Assembly (NCBI GenBank): GCA_024275955.1 | Contig: JAJRYD010000042.1 | Coordinates: 1 to 18,606, forward strand | Source: Nitrospirota bacterium | GTDB taxonomy: Bacteria; Nitrospinota_A; UBA7883; JACRGQ01 | Direction of reading: 5' to 3' | Length of the DNA: 18,606 bases | Part shown: positions 13,755 through 18,606 of the stretch, piece after piece | Layout: the number at the start of each line of letters is the position of its first letter | Numbering within the stretch: the stretch's first letter is position 1 | Translations under genes and position numbers: made by a program | Notes under the pieces: generated by a model | The model's database searches: none | What the model was told of the DNA's origin: nothing | What the model saw: only the letters and a program-made list of their open reading frames with translations

Positions 13755-14992
13755 GTCTATCAAGTGCGATGTATACCGGCATAAGCGGTATCCTTACGAT
13801 GGGTAATTCGATGTCTGTTATCGGCGACAACATCGCCAATGTAAACACTGTCGGCTTCAAGGGAAACCGCTCCCTCTTCTCTGACATACTGGCGAATTCG
13901 CTGGCGAACGGCGATACCGTTCTGCAAATGGGACGCGGTGTCTTCACGCAGGATATACAATCAAGCTGGAACCAAGGTTCTTTTGAAACAACGGCAAACG
14001 CCACAGATATGGCTATACAAGGTAATGGTTTCTTTATAGTAAGAGACACCGCCAACAATGCCGACTACTATACGAGAGCGGGACAGTTTAACCTAAGCAG
14101 TAGCGGTCTTCTTGTAAATCCTAACAATTACTCGGTTCAGGGCTACGCGATTTCTACCAGCCCAACAGGCGTTCAGACTGTTGCCGGATCGACATCGAAT
14201 ATAGATCTTTCCGGCTCCCAATCTATGCCGAGAGCGACGACCAGCATGAGGCTAGGCCTTAACCTTGATGCGTCGGCAAGTGCCGGCACCACGTTCAACA
14301 CATCGTACGATGTGTATAACAATCTTGGAGAGCGTGTGACTCTTCAATACACCTTTACTAAAAACTCATCGCTCAACTGGGGCTACAATGTCACAGCCTC
14401 TTCAGGGACAATTACTACCGGAGGAACCGGCACGTTGATATTCAACTCCGCTGGAGCGCTTACATCGCCAGCGACAAACCCGACGGTAACTATAGCCAAC
14501 TTCACCACGTCCGGCGCGGCGACACTCACGCCGACATGGGCGCTTTTCGATGCTAACGGGGCGGCCTACTCCGATATTACAAACTACAGTGCCGCTTCAT
14601 CTACCACCTTTATAAATCAGGACGGTTTTTCTGCCGGAATACTTGAAGGCCTCTCGGTAAACGCTGACGGGATTATATCCGGTCTTTTCTCAAACGGCCA
14701 GACAGAGCCTTTATACCAGCTCGCTCTGGCCAAGTTCCAGAGCAACTGGGGTCTTGAAAGGTTCGGAGCGTCGCTGTTCGGGCAGACCTCCGATTCTGGG
14801 CAGGCGATTATCGGCGTAGCTAGCGTCGGCGGGCTTGGGTCTGTATTAGGCTCCGCGCTTGAGCTTTCAAACGTCGATATGGCCCAAGAGTTCGTAAAAA
14901 TGATTCAGCACCAGCGCGCCTACCAAGCTTCATCAAGAATAATAACAACTACAGACGACATGCTTGCCGAGGCGGTAAACCTGAAGCGTTAA
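13751..14992 (+). CDS. flgE: Flagellar hook protein FlgE
   Basis: The 413-aa protein has N-terminal 'MYTGISGILTMGNSMSVIGD' and 'NIANVNTVGFKGNRSLFSDI', then 'MAIQGNGFFIVRD', shared by hook/rod proteins. A Thr/Ser/Gly-rich exposed middle (~160-310) includes a FlgE D2-like segment, and the C-terminus 'LELSNVDMAQEFVKMIQHQR' then 'AYQASSRIITTTDDML' folds back into D0. Length and middle domain favour FlgE over the shorter FlgF/FlgG. AAAGGAGGT precedes the ATG. It ends the operon before an intrinsic terminator. Confidence 0.94.
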   Translation: MSLSSAMYTGISGILTMGNSMSVIGDNIANVNTVGFKGNRSLFSDILANSLANGDTVLQMGRGVFTQDIQSSWNQGSFETTANATDMAIQGNGFFIVRDTANNADYYTRAGQFNLSSSGLLVNPNNYSVQGYAISTSPTGVQTVAGSTSNIDLSGSQSMPRATTSMRLGLNLDASASAGTTFNTSYDVYNNLGERVTLQYTFTKNSSLNWGYNVTASSGTITTGGTGTLIFNSAGALTSPATNPTVTIANFTTSGAATLTPTWALFDANGAAYSDITNYSAASSTTFINQDGFSAGILEGLSVNADGIISGLFSNGQTEPLYQLALAKFQSNWGLERFGASLFGQTSDSGQAIIGVASVGGLGSVLGSALELSNVDMAQEFVKMIQHQRAYQASSRIITTTDDMLAEAVNLKR

Positions 14993-15008
14993 TAACTAGG
15001 TAATAAAG

Positions 15009-15045
15009 GTAAGGGTTAACCTCCACCACCACCCCTTACTTTTTT
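15009..15045 (+). terminator. Intrinsic terminator of fliK-flgD-flgE
   Basis: GTAAGGG (15009-15015) pairs with CCCTTAC (15033-15039) and is followed at once by six T residues (15040-15045), 17 nt after the flgE stop codon. Confidence 0.75.
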
Positions 15046-15046
15046 A

Positions 15047-15089
15047 GTGCAGCCCTGTTCAACGCAGGGCCGGGAAACCGGCCCTGCAC
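15047..15089. repeat. GC-rich element with competing hairpins
   Basis: GCAGGGCCGG-GAAA-CCGGCCCTGC (15064-15087) is a perfect 10-bp stem with a GNRA loop. The left arm also pairs with GCCCTG (15052-15057), and GTGCAG (15047-15052) pairs with CTGCAC (15084-15089). No T-run follows. It resembles a dispersed REP-like palindrome or a switchable RNA structure. Confidence 0.65.
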
Positions 15090-15309
15090 CACCCATCCAG
15101 CTAAAAACCACAAACCTGACAACTCTATATCGGAAACAGATGCGAAAAGTTTAGAACCAGTATCGGTAAGCTTTTGCCAAAACAGTCAGCCCAAAACAGG
15201 CTTTCAAAACTACTTGCAAATTGATGCCGGAAATTGATAACCTCTACCTTGAATTTACCGTAGGCTCTTTACCGCCAACTTGATAACAGCCTTATATTGG
15301 AGATATTAA

Positions 15310-15450
15310 ATGTCTGAAAGATTGCCTGAAGAAGTAAAAGAAGAAGCTGTCGAAACAAGAAAATTCAGCCTGCTTGACTGGTGGATACATTTCGGCATCG
15401 CCATAAACCTTGTTGTGGTGGTTCTTCTTGTCTACTATTCCCTAAGATGA
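15310..15450 (+). CDS. 46-aa single-pass membrane protein
   Basis: The start ATG is preceded by GGAGATATTAA. The protein has a charged N-terminus 'MSERLPEEVKEEAVETRKFS' and one membrane segment (~24-43, 'WWIHFGIAINLVVVVLLVYY') ending LR. By the positive-inside rule orientation is ambiguous because the acidic head faces a short basic end. It lies on the same strand as flgE, 317 nt downstream and beyond the terminator, so it probably has its own promoter. I do not recognise a family. The codon pattern, Shine-Dalgarno and TM organisation make it a credible gene missed by length cut-offs. Confidence 0.6.
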   Translation: MSERLPEEVKEEAVETRKFSLLDWWIHFGIAINLVVVVLLVYYSLR

Positions 15451-15671
15451 AGGAGATGGTGGCGAAATAGCTTTGGGAACATTTAAGGGGAAAACTTATC
15501 TTTTAGCTTCTTTAAGATAGACATTTTAGCTGTTGGCAATTTGAATAAAATCAGACTTATAAGATCTGGCAACAGACCGGCAAAGGAAAACTACCGTAGG
15601 TGGACGCTGGTAAATGGAAGGTTGATAAGTTTTTAAAAATAACTTTTTACAACTGCCCTTAATAAGCCTTT
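15451..15671. other. Intergenic DNA carrying the right copy of the inverted repeat
   Basis: No gene is supported. The main content is the minus-strand copy of the GGTCTGTTGCCA repeat (15480-15578). No clear terminator follows the response-regulator fragment. Confidence 0.4.
15480..15578 (-). repeat. Inverted long-range repeat, right copy
   Basis: Read on the minus strand it begins GGTCTGTTGCCAGATC and aligns with 3977-4075 for ~95 nt. The two copies point toward each other across the flagellar locus, 11.6 kb apart. No transposase adjoins this copy. No target duplication is evident outside the ends. Confidence 0.6.
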
Positions 15672-15884
15672 TCAGGAAAGACTGTCGCGGTTTTTTAAGG
15701 CGAACTCCAATAGGCTGTTCATGCCGGAAATATCGAGCTTGCTACAGATGTTTGAACGGTGGTTTTGAACGGTTCTAATGCTTAAATTCAGTTCATCGCC
15801 AATCTGCCGGCTTGTTTTATTATGTGAGATGAGGGTCAATATCCGTTTTTCAGCTTGGGTTAAATCAGTCAGATTATTTGCCAT
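15672..15884 (-). CDS. LuxR/NarL-type HTH half of a split response regulator
   Basis: The 70-aa product contains the GerE/LuxR helix-turn-helix 'LTQAEKRILTLISHNKTSRQ', then 'IGDELNLSIRTVQNHRSNIC', ending 'SKLDISGMNSLLEFAL'. It lies in the same frame as the receiver ORF upstream, separated only by a TAG (15921-15923) and 12 sense codons LDLAGFKESRDY. The ATG has AAGGAG 12 nt upstream, long but usable for reinitiation. Receiver, stop, linker and HTH would total 214 residues, the normal NarL/DegU length. It is either the 3' part of a nonsense-disrupted gene, a separately translated DNA-binding protein, or a readthrough product. Confidence 0.7.
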   Translation of the reverse strand: MANNLTDLTQAEKRILTLISHNKTSRQIGDELNLSIRTVQNHRSNICSKLDISGMNSLLEFALKNRDSLS

Positions 15885-15920
15885 ATAATCACGGCTCTCC
15901 TTAAAGCCGGCCAGATCTAA

Positions 15921-16307
15921 CTACAGTTTTGGACTAACATAATACCTATCTTCAAAAGCGGCTCTTACCCCGGATACTAATTCGCTGGAGGTGCTGTCTT
16001 TGAGAACGTAAACTTTCACGCCGATTCGGAGCGCTTCCATGAAGTACTCTTTTTCTTTGTACATTGTTAAAATCACAAAGCGGACGAGGCTCCCTTTCTT
16101 TTGTAGTTTGTCGACAATATCAAAACCGCTTTTATCACCCAGCGAAATATCAACAATAGCGACATCAGGCTTTAGCCTCTCTATCTCCTTTAGCGCATCT
16201 TCCGCGTTGCCAGCCTCGCCCAACACCTTTATGGAGGAATGCTTTTCCAGTAGTCCCCTTAAGCCTTGTCTAAAAATCACATGGTCGTCGACGATAAAAA
16301 CGGTCAT
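15921..16307 (-). CDS. Receiver half of a split NarL/DegU-type response regulator
   Basis: A CheY-like receiver with acidic pair DD (residues 10-11 counting from an upstream GTG), phospho-acceptor Asp in 'DVAIVDISLGDKSGFD', Thr in 'VILTMY' and Lys in 'YVLKDS'. All five key residues are present, so it should be phosphorylated by the adjacent kinase. It ends 'RYYVSPKL' at a TAG, where NarL-family proteins normally run on into the linker and HTH. I chose ATG 16307 because AGGGTGA lies 6 nt upstream; a GTG at 16316 overlapping the kinase stop as GTGA is the alternative. Confidence 0.8.
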   Translation of the reverse strand: MTVFIVDDHVIFRQGLRGLLEKHSSIKVLGEAGNAEDALKEIERLKPDVAIVDISLGDKSGFDIVDKLQKKGSLVRFVILTMYKEKEYFMEALRIGVKVYVLKDSTSSELVSGVRAAFEDRYYVSPKL

Positions 16308-16312
16308 TAAGT

Positions 16313-17344
16313 TCACCCTGCGTTAACCCCTTGTGGGATTTTCGGAATCTTTATTGAAAGCGTAGTGCCTTTACCTGCTACTGAGTCTATCCTAAATGTT
16401 CCTCCGAGTAATTTTACACGGTTCTTTATACTGTTTATCCCAAACCCAGCATAAGAACCATTGGGCATCCCTTTTCCATTATCACTAAGGCTCAAGGCTA
16501 AGAAACCTTCTTCCATAATCGCGATTATCTCCACGCTCGTCGCCTCGGAATGCTTCAGCATGTTGCTTAACGACTCTTGCACTATCCTGAAAATATTTAT
16601 CTCCTCCTCGGAGGAGAATATGTTTTTTAGATCCTGAATATGTATATCAAAATTTATCGGAGAAGCGTTGGAGGAGGTTTCGATAATATTTACAATCGCC
16701 TTAGATAACCCCAGCCGAGAGAGAATATGAGGATGTAGCTTACCAGATATTCTACGGGTTTCTTCAATCGTTTCGGATACGCTTTTTAAAACATTGCCCA
16801 GCTGTTCTTCTTTTTCCTTGCTGGAGCCTATATACTCTTCGATAGCATTTCTGACAAAAAGCAGGTTCTGCCCGAGACTGTCATGTATTTCCGAGCCGAT
16901 TCTTCTCCTTTCCTCTTCCTGCCTTTCTACAAGTTTTTCCATAAAACGTTGCTCGCTTTTTGCCAGAAGTTGCTGGGTTTTTCTTATTTCGATAATTTTA
17001 TTTCCCAGAGCGCTGTTTGCCACTTCCAGCTCTTTCGTGCGCTTTTTCACTTCCATTGATATTTCATCGTGAGACTGCTGGAGTAGCCATTCAGTTTTTG
17101 AGCGTTGCCTGTCAACTCTTATCAAAAGAAACGCAGGAACTATAAGTGAAAGCAATATGAAGGTGAGGATGGTCATTGTATATCTATACTGCGCCTCAAG
17201 CGGCTTTGGTTCCCACCCCAAAAAAGAGCCGACTAAGCCTTCCAGTAAAAATTCCCAGATAATAGTTATAGAGATTGCCACGAAAACCGTAATCGCCAAT
17301 ATCTTCACTATCTTCATAGTGCTTGCGTTTACAGCGGTATGCAT
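16313..17344 (-). CDS. NarX/DegS-type sensor histidine kinase
   Basis: A ~343-aa membrane kinase. Two TM segments (~14-40 and ~57-77) enclose a very short outer loop, then a coiled coil 'VKKRTKELEVANSALGNKI', a HisKA_3 dimerisation domain with phospho-acceptor 'RRRIGSEIHDSLGQ' (His ~154) and an HATPase domain with 'VQESLSNMLKHS', 'SDNGKGM' and 'AGKGTTL'. The short loop suggests sensing within the membrane, by cytoplasmic signals or by a partner. ATG 17344 is chosen because GAGGTG lies ideally upstream; an in-frame GTG at 17350 is inside that Shine-Dalgarno. Its stop overlaps or abuts the receiver start, so they are co-translated. Reading lies just downstream of the tRNA-Leu 3' fragment. Confidence 0.9.
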   Translation of the reverse strand: MHTAVNASTMKIVKILAITVFVAISITIIWEFLLEGLVGSFLGWEPKPLEAQYRYTMTILTFILLSLIVPAFLLIRVDRQRSKTEWLLQQSHDEISMEVKKRTKELEVANSALGNKIIEIRKTQQLLAKSEQRFMEKLVERQEEERRRIGSEIHDSLGQNLLFVRNAIEEYIGSSKEKEEQLGNVLKSVSETIEETRRISGKLHPHILSRLGLSKAIVNIIETSSNASPINFDIHIQDLKNIFSSEEEINIFRIVQESLSNMLKHSEATSVEIIAIMEEGFLALSLSDNGKGMPNGSYAGFGINSIKNRVKLLGGTFRIDSVAGKGTTLSIKIPKIPQGVNAG

Positions 17345-17443
17345 AATCACCTCATCTTGAGTTTTTATTCCAAAGCAATGTCCAAACAGTACTGATAAAA
17401 GATATTAAAGCAGAGAGCGCTAGCTAGAGCAAATTCTTTGATT

Positions 17444-17500
17444 TGGTGCCGGAGGCCGGAATCGAACCGGCACGAGGTTGCCCCCGCGGGATTTTGAGTC
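17444..17500 (-). other. 3' fragment of tRNA-Leu(CAA): island attachment site
   Basis: On the minus strand: GACTCAAAA (anticodon CAA) and stem TCCCG, long variable arm CGGGGGCAACCTCGT, T-arm GCCGG-TTCGATT-CCGGC, acceptor strand CTCCGGC, A and encoded CCA (17444-17446). The matching 5' stem CGGGA is broken after G30 (sequence reads ATGACTC), and no D-arm or 5' acceptor follows. It is thus a truncated class II tRNA left by integration, with the chromosome on the left and the island on the right. Confidence 0.85.
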
Positions 17501-17742
17501 ATAAACAATCCTTTATTCACTACAACAACCAACAACAAACTAAATCAGACTACAGTAATGTTTTTCATTATAACTCAAACATCTACATGAGATTTCCTGA
17601 AACTTTCTCTGTTGTAGTGTGCTCTCTTTTGATGTGTCGTGCTGTGGCTATTTATTCCCAAGTGCACTTTTTTTGCACTATTGCATCAAGAGCCTGACTC
17701 GTAATAGGTATTAACTAGGAAGTCCTTTAACCTAATAACCAG
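17501..17742. other. Non-coding island edge with inverted repeats
   Basis: No gene is supported. CACTACAACA (17518-17527) and TGTTGTAGTG (17610-17619) form a perfect 10-bp inverted pair 82 nt apart, and AGTGCA/TGCACT (17661-17679) frame a T-tract. Being beside the attachment site, these may be integrase or excisionase binding sites; the second might be a weak terminator. Confidence 0.4.
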
Positions 17743-18249
17743 CTATAATTCTCTATCAACCGAATATTCAGTTTCCTTATTTTTTATCCTACGTTTTGTT
17801 AGCCAAGTAAAAATCCACCTTGCTGGTATTGGTGGCGAATGTCTATTTATATCATGACGACGGTCGCTCAATGTTTTTAGTTCTTTTATCAAATCGTCTT
17901 CATCACCTTTTAAAGAATCAATCTTTTGAAAAATCCTCGCTTCATTCCTTAACGCCCTATATTCATCACCAGCATTTTGATGAAGCATTGCTTTTTCATT
18001 TGGGTTTAAGACTAAAATCAGTAGAGAGCAAACGGCAACAATGACTGACAACACCACCGTGTAGGTATAATCTTGGGAGACTACTTTATCAACTACCACT
18101 AGGGCGAATAAAGATGCGGGTATACCTATCCCATAGTGCATCAGTCTCCAAACGCGAGCGGCTTCAAAATGATTTATAGAGGAATGCTCGGAGTCCTCGC
18201 GCACTCTATCCGCTTCTTTTACGATTTCAACCTTCACATTGTCTATCAT
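17743..18249 (-). CDS. SLATT-domain two-TM effector
   Basis: The 168-aa protein has an N-terminal helix 'NHFEAARVWRLMHYGIGIPA', two TM segments (~40-57 and ~62-81) and the characteristic post-TM motif 'NPNEKAMLHQNAGDEYRALR' (82-101), ending in a basic cytoplasmic tail. SLATT proteins (SMODS and SLOG-associating 2TM effectors) are predicted pore-forming effectors that damage the membrane when a nucleotide second messenger is made during phage infection. It begins 3 nt after the stop of a partial nucleotidyltransferase, with AGGTGA as Shine-Dalgarno. The sensor seems broken, so it may be an orphan effector. Confidence 0.75.
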   Translation of the reverse strand: MIDNVKVEIVKEADRVREDSEHSSINHFEAARVWRLMHYGIGIPASLFALVVVDKVVSQDYTYTVVLSVIVAVCSLLILVLNPNEKAMLHQNAGDEYRALRNEARIFQKIDSLKGDEDDLIKELKTLSDRRHDINRHSPPIPARWIFTWLTKRRIKNKETEYSVDREL

Positions 18250-18252
18250 TGC

Positions 18253-18492
18253 TCACCTAGCCGATACATCAAAATATGGTCCGAATAACTGTTTCCAAAG
18301 GGCAAGTGTTCCTCTTGCATTACCCAATTTATCTAGTTTTTCTGCTTGCACAATTATGTCATACGCTTTGATGAAGTGCTTTCTTTTGCTGAATAATGAG
18401 GATAGTGTATCTTGTTTCTTAGATAACTTGGGTATTATACCACCATTTTCAAAGGGGTCCTTGATATGAAATTGTCCTAAAGTTAGTTGAAA
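18253..18492 (-). pseudogene. C-terminal remnant of CBASS-like nucleotidyltransferase
   Basis: An open frame of 79 codons with no start codon ends 3 nt before the SLATT gene. It reads 'FHIKDPFENGGIIPKLS' and then 'FIKAYDIIVQAEKLDK' and 'ALWKQLFGPYF'. The 'DP....N....S' segment followed by 'A...W..LFG.YF' near the end is the C-terminal pattern I recall for SMODS/CD-NTase cyclases. The catalytic GS...D.D core is absent. Coding similarity appears to end near 18478, where a mobile-element-like end begins. Family assignment is by pattern memory and genomic pairing with SLATT, so moderately certain. Confidence 0.5.
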
Positions 18493-18606
18493 TTAAGGTA
18501 TGACCTCACCTGCTAAGATATGTTTGAGAAAGAACAAAAAATAGCAAGGAGGTCAACATGGACAGAGTAAACGGAAAGAAGATTGATGGCAATAGTAGAA
18601 TTGAAA
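18478..18606 (+). mobile_element. Left end of a probable insertion element (partial)
   Basis: The cyclase-like frame is replaced by unrelated sequence from about here. A stem TGACCTCacCTGCTA (18501-18515) with TAGCAAGGAGGTCA (18542-18555) encloses the ribosome binding site of the following ORF, an arrangement seen at the ends of several insertion sequences. No terminal repeat partner is visible because the window ends. Confidence 0.4.
18558..18606 (+). CDS. N-terminal fragment of an unidentified protein, possibly a transposase
   Basis: ATG preceded by AAGGAGGT at 5 nt. Sixteen residues are visible, MDRVNGKKIDGNSRIE, and the frame runs off the window. The Shine-Dalgarno is inside an inverted repeat. 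Too little sequence to name a family. Confidence 0.5.
   Translation, partial: MDRVNGKKIDGNSRIE

Larger units (their letters stand above)
14993..15309. other. Intergenic region after flgE
   Basis: Contains the operon terminator (15009-15045) and a GC-rich hairpin cluster (15047-15089). The remaining ~220 nt before the small membrane-protein gene show no gene and no confident promoter. Confidence 0.5.
17444..18606. mobile_element. Start of a second genomic island (tRNA-Leu site)
   Basis: The tRNA-Leu fragment defines the boundary. DNA to the right is AT-rich and carries a defence-type SLATT gene, a truncated nucleotidyltransferase and the start of another mobile element. The intact tRNA-Leu and integrase should lie further right. 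Confidence 0.6.

Noticed and set aside
15151-15178. Possible sigma-28 promoter (AAAAGTTT followed by ATCGGTAA)
   Set aside because: Spacing is about 9 nt instead of 11 and only part of the -10 matches, so not reported as a promoter for the 46-aa gene.
17443-17697. Plus-strand 84-codon frame starting MVPEAGIEPARG
   Set aside because: The first residues are an antisense reading of the tRNA-Leu 3' end, a well-known source of false proteins in databases; the rest crosses non-coding DNA.
18239-18469. Plus-strand 76-codon frame
   Set aside because: Antisense to the nucleotidyltransferase-like remnant, whose minus-strand frame shows family-like motifs and coupling to the SLATT gene.
1-18606. CRISPR arrays, rRNA genes and riboswitches
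   Set aside because: No regularly spaced direct repeats, rRNA segments or recognisable riboswitch cores were seen on either strand.

Overview
The window reads as a chromosomal flagellar locus of a Gram-negative, sigma-54-using motile bacterium, bracketed by two genomic islands. The gene set (flgB, flgC, fliF, fliG, fliH, fliI, fliJ, a MotE-like gene, fliK, flgD, flgE) and the RpoN-type promoters resemble Thermodesulfobacteriota, Nitrospirota or Nitrospinota. The sequence alone does not fix the taxon.

Left, 1-3860: the end of an integrated element. It holds two C-terminal remnants of an ArdC-like antirestriction gene flanking a hicBA toxin-antitoxin pair. Next comes a minus-strand operon of four uncharacterised genes behind a strong promoter (DNA-binding protein, 44-aa peptide, DUF4258-like protein, winged-helix protein). 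A primase-zinc-finger-like protein that has lost its zinc ligands, a truncated DUF2958 gene and two hairpins follow. The island ends at 3816-3860 in a 3' fragment of tRNA-Arg(UCG), cut in the anticodon loop: an attachment site.

Centre, 3861-17443: chromosomal backbone. Decayed IS3-family transposase sequence (about 4087-4475) abuts the stop codon of the MotE-like gene. Two divergent flagellar operons follow. The minus-strand one (flgB-flgC-fliF-fliG-fliH-fliI-fliJ-motE) encodes proximal rod, MS ring, switch and the export ATPase complex. The plus-strand one (fliK-flgD-flgE) encodes hook-length control, hook cap and hook. Each has a -24/-12 promoter in the shared 470-bp intergenic region. fliE, expected between flgC and fliF, is absent. 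The layout is what an in-place inversion of the flgB-motE block would give from the common collinear order. Downstream lie a terminator, a GC-rich hairpin cluster, a 46-aa membrane protein, and a NarX/DegS-type two-component system whose response regulator is cut in two by one in-frame TAG.

Right, 17444-18606: a second island edge, marked by a 3' fragment of tRNA-Leu(CAA), also cut in the anticodon arm. Inside it are a SLATT-domain two-TM effector and, 3 nt upstream, the C-terminal remnant of what looks like its CBASS-type nucleotidyltransferase. That gene appears truncated by another mobile element whose Shine-Dalgarno sits in an inverted repeat.
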